64,000 nt of DNA from Porpolomopsis calyptriformis (lineage: Eukaryota > Basidiomycota > Agaricomycetes > Agaricales > Hygrophoraceae), in assembly GCA_951640195.1 (NCBI GenBank), contig CATOCQ010000002.1, forward strand, positions 124,001 to 188,000, in the 5' to 3' direction. The notes under the pieces were generated by a model. That model saw nothing but the letters and a program-made list of their open reading frames with translations. It was not told where the DNA came from and searched no databases. This document shows, piece after piece, positions 1-11,082 of the stretch. Every line of letters starts with the position of its first letter. Positions within the stretch are counted from its first letter, which is position 1. The position numbers and the translations under genes are program-made.

Positions 1-23
1 CATTGGTCCGTAGATTTATTATT

Positions 24-1389
24 ATGGCACCTACAACCGAGGAAAAACAATGGAAATCTGCAAAAGTCGTAGAATACCTCGAGGTTCCTAATCCAAATGA
101 TGGTGAGATATCACCTATGCCTTGTTCTATTTGTTCCGAATCAAAACTTTATAGGCTCTCCTTGCAAATTCGTTAAGAATGACTTGTAAGTGTTTATCGA
201 TAATGCTTGAATAGTAGTCATTTGATTATTTCCCTCAAACACAGCTGCCTCATCCGTCACCTTGGCCTCCATGCAAAGGAAGAAAATAATATTATAATGG
301 ACGACTACTGGAAAGGTTTGATCCTACAAATAAGAAAAACTACTAAGGTGATACACCTGCTCAAGCTACCCTACCCAATGTTGACAATGTGCTTTAGAAC
401 AAGTATCTTGCTAAGGTTTCATGGATGTATACAGCCAAGCAGTTGTTGGAGAGAAGTGATGTTAAGGCTGATACTAAAAGGTTGCATCTCAAAACCTACT
501 CCTTCTCCTGTCACTCTATGTTCTTCTTACTCTTGACAGGTATATAAACACATTTGGAAAGCAAGAGCTGTGTGGCTCTGATTCTACAGATATCATTGAT
601 GCGCAAGCCTTGGAAGGTGAGGGTTATTATATCGAGAAGCAGATATAAAAGAATGAACTGAACTGAACTGAAAATTAAACTGTAGATACAATCGACATTG
701 TTATTATTAAAAATCAGATCGAAGATCAACCTCCAGTAACCGCGTATTACATGCGGTAAGCTTGACGATAATACCAACCCATCTATTATACTAAAATTTC
801 TATTAGATACTTCTGGGATGGGCATAGGCAGGCATTGAAGGTGCGTTCATTGAACTAAACATATACCCTGTAGTAATCTATTGGGTGGTAGGGCGAGCCA
901 GAAATATGTGGCGCAACTCACTGTTATTCACTTTGGTCCCCCGATACAGAGGAACAACGCTACTGCTGGTCCTGCAAAAGATGGTCCCATCTTACTTGCC
1001 TAGGAACCCCTGCCAACATTACCCAGCAGCAGTATCTTAACAATCTCTATGCTATAGAGAAGTTTGCCGACACCCCAAAAATTATACTTCAAGTTGCTTT
1101 CCAACCCACAGCTAGGGGAGGTCTCACTTATTTTACAGCCGGAAATATTAGGATCGTGAACAAGGCTAGAAAGTTGCTTTCTTCACAGGAACGCAGTGTC
1201 GTCCAAGCCTCTGGATGGATAGCTGCTCACCTCATTGAGGAGTCTCGGTTAAATATGATAGACACTGACTGGGAAAACTGGCTTGAGGCAGAATTCGGCA
1301 TAGATAACACAGACTCTTATGAGCCATTAGTCGTTACAGACCAAACATACTATACTTGCCCTCGGTGTAGCTCAGATTTGCTTATTTGA
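24..1389 (+). CDS. Multi-exon PHD-finger-type protein, last exon well supported
   Basis: A probable start ATG at 24 opens a short exon (MAPTTEEKQWKSAKVVEYLE...) that ends near base 100 at a GTGAGA donor. The middle part (about 180-890) is not resolved into exons. The last exon, from about 895 to a stop at 1387-1389, is clear. It holds ICGATHC, YCWSC and WSHLTC near its start and YTCPRC right at its C-terminus. That is a C-x4-C, C-x2-C, H-x2-C, C-x2-C pattern, like a PHD finger with about 120 residues inserted before the last cysteine pair. PHD fingers usually read histone H3 tails. The gene is followed closely by the Sir2 gene in the same direction. Alternatives are a BAH/PHD-like protein or a degraded gene in its 5' half. 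Confidence 0.5.
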
Positions 1390-1461
1390 TACCTTACCAT
1401 TCTTCTAGCTTATCTAATACCTACTATCCTTCACCGTGTTACTGCTAAAAACTCAGCTATT

Positions 1462-2612
1462 ATGTTCCCCTCCACTATAAAACAAAGTGCAACAGATCTA
1501 ATGGATGGAATACTGAAAGCAAAGAGAATCGTCGTGCTCTGTGGTAAATCGACCCATCATCATGTTTCATTCAAATACTTACCTACTCTCTAGGAGCAGG
1601 AATATCCGTGGCTGCAGGTATTCCATGTTTTAGAGGACCAGACGGCTTATATACTGGCAACGCACTATCTGGATTTACCGGAGTCAACCTGACTGATCTG
1701 CTTACTAGCTCATCCCTCGTAGTGAGAAATATATGTTCAAGTGAGGATTAGTTGACCAAGTTAATGTTCTAGACCCAAAAGCAACAATCACTGCATTGTC
1801 AGCTCATTGCCACCCTTGCTGAGAAAGCGGCGATCGCACAACCCACTGCCTTCCACCATTTCCTTCGTGCTCTAGACCTCCAAGGAGTGTTACTCCGTGT
1901 TTACACTCAAAATATCGATGGTTTGGAGCTCAAGGCTGGGTTACATATGTCCTCAGAAATTCACCCCAGTGATGGACCAGCCCGATGCATTCCATTGCAT
2001 GGATCCCTAGAGGAACTACGATGCCCTGGCTGCTCCTCCATTTTTATCCTCGAACCATACTACCCCTCTTTGAAAGAGGGCCAACTACCAGAATGCACTG
2101 AATGTCAAATCAATATGGAAAAGAGGGTAGAGCAGGGCAAACGCAGAACGACTGTGCCTCGACTCCGACCCAATATCATTCTTTACGGAGAACCACATCC
2201 TCGAGGAGAAGAAATAGCAAACGTGCAGCAAAATGATCTTGGGTTAACTACCACCCCCAGTCGCCAACTAGATCTTCTCCTTGTGGTTGGCACTAGCTTG
2301 AAAGTGAAGGGTACTACTGACTTTATCAAGCAGTCCGCTAGAATCTTAGCAAAAAATTCCCCCAAATCCAGTTTACAAGCATCGCCTCAAGTTATATATC
2401 TCAATAATACCTTTACAAACACAGCTACGTGGGCTGGTATATTCGACGCTTGGATAGACATGGACTGTGAAGAGTTTGCACGGTTGGCATTGAAAAGGAT
2501 GGAGGAGATGATTGCGTCAGGTGAAATGCTCGAAAGCAACCACACTCAGGTTCAGGTTCTCTATGGAGACAGAAAGCTTAACTACAGACCATCATGGAGG
2601 TTATGGTCTTGA
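1462..2612 (+). CDS. Sir2-family NAD-dependent protein deacetylase (sirtuin)
   Basis: Sirtuins remove acyl groups from lysines, classically on histones, using NAD. The gene starts at ATG 1462 (MFPSTIKQSATDLM) and has introns at about 1544-1593 and 1732-1772; after splicing the product is about 350 residues. Visible motifs in order: GAGISVAAGIPCFRG (NAD site), YTQNIDGLE, the catalytic-type histidine in IPLHGSLEEL, a zinc site of two cysteine pairs (CPGC and CTEC), PNIILYGE and VVGTSLKV. In most sirtuins the first motif reads GIPDFR; here the aspartate is cysteine. Catalysis may be altered, or this may be a lineage variant. It lies 70 bp downstream of the PHD gene. Confidence 0.88.
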
Positions 2613-3146
2613 TAAAATTACTGAATTAGCATCTATTACGCTGCATGCATGTCGCATCAAACTTTCCACAAATATTAATCAACTTGTATTGCTGCATTCC
2701 AAGCTAGTTACTATATAAGTCTACTACATACGATTTGTGCTAAACCTGTGTAGACATGTTGAGCTGTGTGCAGGTGTAAATTAGCAAGTTCACATGCGCC
2801 ACTCCCATCCCATTTTGGTATGCAAATGTGATGTCACGCATAACATATCAAGTTGCTTTGATACTGTATTGATTAACTCCCAGCTATCTTGTCTGTGTAT
2901 GCGTGAATATCAACTAGCTGTTATGTACTTATGAAGTGATGTGCTATGAAGTGATGTGTGAGGAGCCTAAGTAGTGATCAAGAGCTGTGACTCACACACG
3001 AAACTACTTCCAGCACCACAATGGCTATACGCATGCGATTGAATGAATGCTTATTTTTTCACCACATCTAGATAAATTTTATGCTGATTATCTTGTTTTC
3101 ATGCAGTTATCCACCCACCCCCAAATGTAACTACCCTTGGAACCAA
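2613..3146. other. Gap without recognisable gene
   Basis: AT-rich intergenic DNA between the sirtuin stop and the next gene. It contains a short local duplication (GAAGTGATGTG at about 2934 and 2948). An upstream ATG at 3081 is in frame with the following gene and could extend it. I see no RNA gene or mobile element. Confidence 0.5.
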
Positions 3147-4069
3147 ATGATGTGTTCTTCTCGATGCTTGGATGCGGATAATAATCGGTGGTCGAACGAT
3201 CGCTCTCCTGTTCCACCAAGCGACACCATCTGGCTCTTTGAGGAAATCAGCCACCCTTTCACACAACCTGACTTGACCCTCAAATTGAACCAGCAAAAGC
3301 AGATCATTTTACATGCTTTTTGCAAAAGCAGAAACAAACATCGACACTACACTCTCCCTCTATCGACCACACTTCAGATCGCTCTTCTTGACCTTGAATA
3401 CTGGGCGAATGTTGCTAACCCTCATCCCAGTGCAAATCGTATCACACGTTACCTGGAAAGGCTCAGGTCTGATCTCTGGGTTGAGTTATCACAAAACCAT
3501 GGCAGCTTTGGCTCTAGCTTCCAACCTAAAACGACAATACCGTGGGCAGTTAGAATGAATCACTTTTTTGGCCACTCTTTCTTCGGCAGACGGGAGTACC
3601 TTCAGAAATGCAAGGCAAATGGGTGGACTCCATACACCCATGAAGACCCAACCTTATACCGTAAGAGGCAGCTTCTGCATACACAAGCTTCCCTTATCTC
3701 ATCATGCTTTCCAATTCAAACTACATAGAATGGCATACTTTATTCGAAACCCATACAAACTGGCTAAGCAGGGGGTTCCAGCTATGTCTCCAGCAGCTAG
3801 AATCACACACGAAACCTCCCCGGTTTGACAGAGGGCACTCTGTGACCTGTGCGCTTGCTTTGTTCCTTGGAGTTAACGGTGAGAGTAAATGAAATCAACA
3901 TCTTGGCTTAGGGATGCTCTAATGCTATATGCTTCTCTTTGCTACTGGCATCAATGAAAATACAGCCCAACAGTGGGCTAACGATGTTCAGGAGAAGAAT
4001 ATCAACCCAGATTCCCATGGATACAGTGTAAATACATCATCACCTACCCATGAGGCTGATCTTGGGTAG
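3147..4069 (+). CDS. Unrecognised gene family, member 1 (no JmjC domain)
   Basis: I do not recognise this family. Three members occur in this unit. The shared signature in exon 1 is a YWA motif, then RYLERLRSDLW, then PWAVRMNHFFGHS, then a GWTPYTHEDPTLY ending at the splice site. Exon 1 ends at 3660, intron 3661-3728, exon 2 begins with a tryptophan codon context (QWHTLFETH) and ends at 3878, and a third exon from 3966 ends at a TAG at 4067-4069. The start is uncertain: ATG at 3147 or 3150 gives a start like the paralogues, and ATG 3081 is also in frame. The third exon may use a further donor near 4065. Unlike member 2 it does not run into a JmjC domain, so it is either a shorter paralogue or a truncated copy. 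Confidence 0.6.
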
Positions 4070-4718
4070 GTCTGTAAGACACACATGGTTCACATTCACT
4101 CATTGTGATCATTTAGTATTTCACAGCTAGCAATGAATCTTTCAGCTGATAATGATCAGCCAGTGGGATCCCATGGTGCATTTCATTCAGATGAATTTAC
4201 CAAGCTGATACTGATCCAAGATCCAAGCTGAGATAGAGGGGGGGCAGCCTCAATTCTCCGATAACAGTGTTACCATTCCTCCACGATTCGAAAGGAAGAT
4301 GAAGACGAAGATGAAGACGAAGATGATAATGAAAGTTTCTTGATGTTTTTTGTTTTTTTACATGCGAACAGCAGCTGCAAGTTACCATGGGACTTACAGA
4401 TCATTGTAGCCACCTTTCCTCAGCGGTATACCTCACACCTCCACAATCTGTATCCTTCACTTCAATAAATTATAATGAGGATGATGGTTTTCACCGTAAT
4501 ATTTATAACTCCTTCAACCAGATGAAGGAGTAGTGGAATGAATCAAATGGCAAAGAAAACGTCAGGGCTTCTTTGTCACCCTCAAACTTGAGAATATGGC
4601 ATTCATTTATAGCACATGATCTAATCCAAGTCCTGGATAGAATCATATCGTCTTTGTAGCTTTCAAACTCTTTAATCGAATAAATACCCACGTGACCCCC
4701 ACACATACGTTCATTATC
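4070..4718. other. Gap with a short GA-rich repeat
   Basis: No gene seen. A purine-rich run (GATGAAGACGAAGATGAAGACGAA at about 4299) and several short candidate exons near 4130-4230 could belong to the 3' end of the upstream gene. The last 100 bp are the probable promoter of the JmjC gene, with CACGTG at 4690-4695. Confidence 0.45.
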
Positions 4719-7398
4719 ATGGCCACCCAACCGATAGCCAACAAAGAAGGAGAGCTATTTGATGATGAGGCTTTATGGCCAGCCAAGACATCCACCCTCT
4801 TGAATAAACCGTCCAATTTCTGGCGCTTCTCAGAATTATCAACCCAAACAACATTCAAGCTCTTTTTCTACCACAACAACTCACTGCGATCTCGCGAAAT
4901 ACACATCCATTACCGCTCTATCCTTGCTTTCCTTGACCTGAGTCATCGCCACAGCTGCCTTGAAGCAGAGAACCAGGTACGACATGCAGGACGAATCAAA
5001 CAGTACCTCCAGAACCTCTGTTTGGCCGTGCAGCATGAGTTGTGGTTTGAGGATCGTAAACTGCTCACTCAAGCATCATTGCGATTGAAGACGGTGAAGC
5101 AATGGGCCGTCAGAGTCTACCATTCATTTGGACACTCTCAAACAGGTCGCCAACTCTATGCCGATCGTTGCAAAAACGAGAACCGTCTGCCTTATGAAGA
5201 TGACGATCCGACTCAATATGGTGAGTAATCTTATCAATATTGGGTGCAACAGCTGATATTAAATCGCTCACTGAAGATTGGAAGAGTCACATATCCAGGG
5301 TCGTGTCATTTGGGAACGAGATGCTTGCGACCGACACTTGGTCAGACTCTCCAGCGACGGCTGGCACTTCAAGCGATGCCGCTCAAGAGAAATCTGACTC
5401 GCTGCAATATCTTATTGCGATCGGATTCATCAACCATCCCAATGAACTGGGCCAAGGAGTGAGCGCCGCTAGTCTTCCCCAAAAACGATCTTTGTCCGAT
5501 GATGAAGAACCCACGAGTCGAAAAAAACATCAACCAGCTACGATATCTGGTATGTGAAGTTATTCGCATCGCATCATCCTTATGAAGAAGAAGATAACGC
5601 ATAACATCAGCACCCCTCACCCAGAATAAGCACGACTACTTTACTTCGTTGAGGGGAGTGAACTTTCCCCAGGACGCATCCTCGATTCAATGGGCCAATG
5701 GGTCGCAAACCGTACTTCCATGGGTTCACGTTCCGGGCCATCAAAATGCAGTCCGTCCATCATTTTGTGCTCGTTCTTGATCAGCTAACTGAAGCTTTGT
5801 TAAGGACGCTAAATTAGTTGAGGTGCTTGCCAAATCACCTGATGGTTCATCTGCAACCCATTCGATAAACAACTGGGACTTGGATGAAACTAACTATGTC
5901 GTTATCCCACCAAGAGAACCTTCCCAACCACTTCATGCCATCGATGAAGCCGTGCGACTCCATCTCGCTAATCAGCGATGCATTATATTACAGGGTCAAC
6001 ATCTTGAAGGTCCGGAGACGTTTTGTAAGGAGGAGATCGAGGCAGCAAGGGGTCCATTAAGCCAGCCAGTTCAGTGGCATGGTACGTAAAATCCATCTCT
6101 ACGATTACTGTGGTTTAATATTGTATAGACGCAAGATTGCGTGCAGTCGGTAGGTCCAAGAAGGAGTCAGATGGCATCATCCACAGCCACTCTTCCCTGG
6201 GGGAGTTTATCGAGGCATCTGAGGATGTAGACATCTGTGGAAATATCCTGGATGCCCCTTCACTGAGAAATGCCGCCCCCTCTATTATATGGTAAGAGTG
6301 CTGAGAGCTTGTACATTGGCTTATTTCAACAAGTAACCTTAACAGTCGAATAAGTGACGAAGCACTCGCATTCCAGCTCACAAAACATGAATCATTCGCG
6401 AAGTTTTGGAAGCACCCTCCAAAGGACAAGTCGAAGCATCACAAGATGCCGAATACTCGACAAGAACTAGTCCTTCCAGGGCCACAGGTTATTCGGATGT
6501 GCACCTGGCAAATGATGCAGTGGAACCTGCTGATGCATGCTGGCTTCGTAACATTCCCCCACAAGGATGCTAACGGCTTGTGTACCTGGATCTATGCGCA
6601 CGCCGGGATAAAAATTTGGGCCATTATTCGACCTAGATACACAAAAAGTCACAACTCCCGGAACAAGTTGCGCAGCCTGCACAAGGATATTTGCTTCAGT
6701 CAACTACACCAACTGAATCAACATGCTCAGATTTTCACGACGTTTCTTTCTGCAGGGGAGATTCTGTAAGTTTTTATATTATTAACGCTCTAAAAATTGA
6801 TTACTCATGCTCATATATTGATTCTATGTGTCAGAATTATGCCTCCTGGCATTTGGCATGCCGTATACACCCCCACGCCAAGCTATTGTTCGGGAGGTCA
6901 CTTTTATACCTATGAGACGCTTCACCTCACTGAACAATCGCGGGACTTCGACCATATGCATGGTCATTTTTCAACAAATGCAAATCACCACGTCTCAAGG
7001 TTGCTTTCTCGCATGGTTTTAGCGCTTCCACATGTCGCCAAAAGTCGAAGTGAGCACGTGAATGAATGATATCCCCTCATTTTTGTTTAAAAGCTAGCTT
7101 TCCAGAAATATATCGACGGCCATTCTTGGCGCTGGCCAGAATGATTCTCAAATCGAATGAGTACCTTTTGCCGGGTGAGCAGAAAAGGCCAGACCTTCCG
7201 ATGACCGAGTGGGATGTCCTTTTTCAGGAGGAAGAAGGAGAAATCAACGAGGCCCAGAAACAGATCAAGGCGATACTAGAAAGGGCAGGAATCAGCCTGA
7301 CAGCTATGGAGTCAGAAGTACTCGTCAGTGGAGAGCATTGGATGGCGCTCAGTGAAGAAAAATGTTTATCCACCGAACTTTTTCTTCCACCGCCATAG
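4719..7398 (+). CDS. JmjC-domain protein with N-terminal family domain (member 2)
   Basis: ATG 4719 opens an exon (MATQPIANKEG...) homologous to the unknown family, with QWAVRVYHSFGHS and DDDPTQY at the same place as in the paralogues. Donor at 5221, acceptor ending at 5276. Later exons carry a basic stretch (RKKHQP), then a JmjC domain: FVTFPHKDANGLCTW provides the H-x-D iron ligands, and IMPPGIWHAVYTP the distal histidine, followed by GGHFYTYETLHLTE. JmjC enzymes are Fe(II)/2-oxoglutarate oxygenases, mainly histone lysine demethylases. Introns include about 5550-5610, 6083-6127, 6292-6345, 6769-6835 and 7051-7092. One intron near 5770-5800 is not resolved. The product ends at about 7398 after an acidic C-terminal region. 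All three metal ligands are intact. Confidence 0.82.
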
Positions 7399-8397
7399 GG
7401 ACAGTTTCTATTCATTATCTATTGATGTGCTGCTATCATATGCCTGTACTTTGTTACAGTTTTACAATCGATACAATTGAGTTGGACTTTGATGCTCATG
7501 TCTCACGTGAAAAAAAAAAAACATACATGAATACATACATTACCTTGCCTGCGATGAAACCAATTACAACCTCATGTAACCTAGTAGATATGCCGAACAC
7601 AATCTGCTTTATTTACATATACAGAAAGGTGGCAGCTTCTGGACTCCCTATCCCTTAGGGAGATAGAGCCCCACGTTGTACTTGCGGTTAGTGTTTGGCC
7701 CAGCAGATGCGCTACACCCTTGAAGCTATTATCTCCCTCGGTTCACCCGTGTGGTTGAATGGTTGGGTCGCGTCGGTTGGCTGGGTGGGTTGCGCGCAGC
7801 TAACTCAGCCTCTGTCTCTCGTAATAGAGCTGCCTTCATTTTCTTCTTTTTATTCCGCTTCCACTTGTTTTGTTTGTAGTTTTTCCCTCGTTCAACCTGT
7901 GCTGTTGAAGTGGGAGAGAAATAAGAATAAGAATAAGTTAATAAATCAATACGCAATAAATAAATTCACGTTGAGTAGCCTGCCTACTTGGAGGTTCCGA
8001 GGTTCGTACCACGGCCACACGTGTAGATGATTGTCTGCTATACAGTAGTCAAAGGATGCTAAGTTATCGAGCGGCTGAATGAACTAACTTGTTTGGCTGC
8101 ACGATGCATGTTGGCAATGGAGCCCTAAGCCTCTGTTCGATTTCGCCTGCGAATGAAGAAGAAATCTCCTCTGTGGCTGATCATCATCATCAGTCTAGAT
8201 ATTTGATATCTGGTGTGGCATGAGACCCATAGATCCCATTCACGTACCAGCTTTTGAGGTAGAATGTGCCAATGCGACATCCAATGGTGATTTATCCACA
8301 TGTGTTGGGTCGATACTTATATCGAACTCAGGGATCTTGACTGTGGCTGATCGTTTAGTCAGGATATCTGATGTAGCATGAGAGCGATGGATCCCAT
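7399..8397. other. Non-coding gap with possible SINE-like segment
   Basis: No gene seen. At 7646-7664 is a short hairpin (CTCCCTA/TAGGGAG). About 7740-8030 looks like a short retroelement: low-complexity pyrimidine stretch, then an (AATAAG)n-type tract at 7919-7945, and a segment with a B-box-like GGTTCGTACC at 8001-8010. Two related copies of a 40-bp sequence (TGATATCTGGTGTGGCATGAGA and similar) occur at about 8203 and 8367, flanked by similar text, so there is a local degenerate duplication. Confidence 0.4.
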
Positions 8398-9163
8398 TCA
8401 CACACCAGCTTGTTGTGCCAAACAGGTGTCGCCTTTGTCGAGAAGGTCGGCTGCAGAGAGTAAAACGTTTGAAGGGCCCACAGAGATATGTTCCCTCGCT
8501 TTGTTCAGTGCGCTTGCAAGGCTGTCTATAATACGATGACCCGAATTCATCCAGGTATTTTGTTTTTTATATTTGTTGAAAATATCTGTCCATCCTATTA
8601 TAGAACGTAGTATAAACCATCAGGACTTTGGGAGCGATTCATCACGTACGATATTCCAATGGGTCGCCATGCATATAACTCTCCCAGCCCTGTTCTCTGC
8701 ATGTGGTGAGATAAGCGTCACGGTCAGGCTTTGAGTGGCCAAAGGAGTGCATCGTTCGAACGGCCCAAGGCCGGGTACTCCAAGGTTGTTCATTAAAGCT
8801 GGAAGGGGGTTCCATTGCGAAGAATTCTTCAAGGAGGTCATCCCTTAGCAGCTCTAAATAGCGCGACATCGATTTATCTCCAGAAACCAGGCTAGCCCAA
8901 TATTGAAGATCAAGAAACGCAACCTGTTGGCACAGCATGAATGGCAAGGAAAAGTGGCGAGACTGATTCGTGATGATATTAAAGGCAATGAATTCCAATG
9001 GAAAATACTTCCAGCGTATCTTTGTGTCGGAACCCATCGGTTTGAACAGGTAGTTCTTTGAATTCTCCAATTCAAATAGACACAGCCAGCTGCTTGGTTG
9101 AACCTCTGAGATGCCATCCTGCCATCTATGGGTATCGTTGAGAATAAAATCGAGATCTGCCAT
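8398..9163 (-). CDS. Unrecognised gene family, member 3
   Basis: Third member of the same family, on the opposite strand. It starts at ATG 9163 (MADLDFILNDTHRWQ). Exon 1 has LQYWASLVSG, RYLELLRDDLL, PWAVRTMHSFGHS and HGDPLEY, and ends at a GTACGTG donor at 8649. The intron runs 8595-8649 and exon 2 starts RWTDIFNKYKKQ, ending at TGA 8398-8400. The product is about 235 residues. In all three members the first intron falls after the first base of the codon that follows DP-x-x-Y, so the genes descend from one ancestor with that intron. It lacks the JmjC part. Function unknown. Confidence 0.68.
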
Positions 9164-10401
9164 TGGATTCGGATTCGGTAGTGCTTTCGGAACTTGTGAA
9201 TGTTTGTTAATCCTATATTTGGTAGGTGTTCAAATCGAGCCCAGCATAACTTATGCTTGGCTGCGCACTTCAAAAGAGGCAGTTTGGACAATCGTGAGTG
9301 TAATTATAAAAGAAGGATGAACCATAAAATCAAGTGAGATGTTGAGGTCATCTCCATTGGAACTAAAATCGATGAAATTTTATCACCGAAGGTCTCTTTT
9401 TCTCGTTTGAATAGTAGCGACTTTCTCATTGTATTACAGCATTCGTAACTGAAATTTACTGATAAACAGATCAACTGGCACTGATTCGTGGTGATCATGC
9501 AATGATTAGATGTACTTTGGGCATGGTGAAGTCAATTTAATGTAGACTAGTCAGCTGCCGCCTTAGCTAAATGTAAGTTTTCCAATTTGCCAATGATCCG
9601 CACCTACAAACCTACTCTGTGGTATTGTTTTTCAGTAACTAGAAATTTTCATCACTGAAAAGATGTGAGGGGGTGATTGAGTGATTTAGTTACTGTTTTT
9701 CGTTGATTTCCCTTCCCTTCCTTCCAACAGTCTCATTTTGGCAAAGGTTTGCTAATGTCTTCAACCTTATCGATAGCCTGTATTATGGAACGCAATACTT
9801 GCCTGCTAAGAAAACTTTAAATGCCGTCAATCTACGACATGCCAAGGTAAAGGGCCTCGGGTACACCTAGTATAGCAACATAAGATTAAAGTACGGCTGA
9901 AAGACATCTTTGTGCTTCTTCAGACGACTCAGAATCACTTATTTCTCACTTTGTAATGGAGCGTGACTGCCATCCTTGATGATGTTGGAGAAGCGGTGAA
10001 TGGTTTGCACCTTGGTGAGTGGTCATCTGGATACCAACACAAAAGGTCATAATGAAAATTCAATTCATAGGGAATATCCGACGTGCGTGAGCAGATGAAA
10101 TGTAGGAAAAGAGAGTGCGGGAGTGAGAATGGGTACGAGGGCCACCCTGAGAAGAAGGTAAAGAGGAAGTTGGCTAAGGGAGAACAAGGTGGAATCTACA
10201 GACGGGAGGGATGGCAAGGGTCACCATCCATGCTTCTCTACTGCATCCGAGAGATTGCGTGCCGAATCTTGATAACCATATTATTCAACACAGGGGCCTG
10301 ATATTCAGATTTTTTAATGAAAGCCTTACCGTTCGATCCCAACCTCAGCATTTCCATCCTCTCGCCGTAACCGTTTGAAATCGTTTTGATCTCTCTGACC
10401 C
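9164..10401. other. Gap with gene relics
   Basis: No intact gene recognised. Near 9735-9869 a short frame reads RFANVFNLIDSLYYGTQ and looks like the remains of a coding exon; it overlaps a dispersed repeat. A 72-codon frame at 10083-10301 is rich in K/E and has no supporting features. Confidence 0.4.
9783..9869 (+). repeat. Dispersed ~85-bp repeat, copy 1
   Basis: Starts TATGGAACGCAATACTTGCC and contains AAGAAAACTTTAAATGCCGTC. It matches 24759-24849 with a few substitutions and one 10-bp length difference, in the same orientation. In this copy it lies in an open frame that looks like an exon remnant. Confidence 0.7.
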
Positions 10402-10967
10402 CTAACCATCAATCCCATGGCTCTCCGTCGACTGTGGTCCAATGGGGTCATTATCAGTCCCCGGCTGGGTTGGCGCAGTGACGATCCCACAGTGGATTGT
10501 TTGCTGGATCTCTTCGGCTATCTTGCCATCGCCATCCGTTGTCGACTGGGTGTTTACCGACGGCTCTGCTATGGTTGTCATCTTCGTGTTCTTTGAATTG
10601 ACATAGACGGTCGGTAGTGTTTCTTCAGTTTCCTCATCCGACAAAAATTTGGCCTTCCATTGCTTTCTTCTTCTCGGGCTGACAGCTTTGGGGATGTTCA
10701 TCTCATTCGCCTAACACGTCCCCTCTGTCAACCTGAAAAAAAGGAAAAGAGCAAGCTCACCTGGTGATGTTGGGCAGCGTGACTTTGATTCCCCGCAGAT
10801 CCTGGTCCCATGGGGTTTCCCTCACCCTCCATCTGGTCTGAGGTCATAACCCTCTGAGATTGAGATCTAGTGGCCAAGTGAGGCGACGCGGACACAGTCA
10901 TGAAGAAGACTGCTGGAGATGGTCGTAGTAGAGGACCGTTCAGGTTCACCCTGTCAAACTGTGGCAT
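10402..10967 (-). CDS. Small hypothetical protein, two exons
   Basis: ATG 10967 (MPQFDRVNLNGPLLRP) opens exon 1, which ends in AAQHHQ at a GTGAGC donor near 10760. Exon 2 resumes at ANEMNIPKAVSPRRRKQWK, where the acceptor is GTGTTAG, and ends at about 10402. The product is about 175 residues, hydrophilic, with a basic patch SPRRRKQWKAK followed by an acidic one. I recognise no domain. It is divergent from the first F-box-like gene, 115 bp apart. Confidence 0.45.
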
Positions 10968-11038
10968 TTTAAGCGACCCTAGCCACGTGAATAATCGATT
11001 TTAGTTGAGAGTGAGTCAAAGCGTCGAGGTCGACTTAG

Positions 11039-11045
11039 TATATAG
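11039..11045 (+). promoter_or_regulatory. TATA-like box of first F-box-like gene
   Basis: TATATAG lies 38-44 bp upstream of the ATG at 11083, within the 115-bp space shared with the divergent small gene. Confidence 0.4.
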
Positions 11046-11082
11046 AGCAGCCGAAAGTCTCCCAAAACCACCATCATCCATC

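Noticed and set aside
8001..8010. tRNA gene at a B-box-like GGTTCGTACC
   Set aside because: I could not fold a cloverleaf around it; a degraded SINE is more likely.
11005..11082. 26-residue N-terminal extension of the first F-box-like protein
   Set aside because: The paralogue starts at the equivalent of 11083 and a TATA-like box lies inside the proposed extension.
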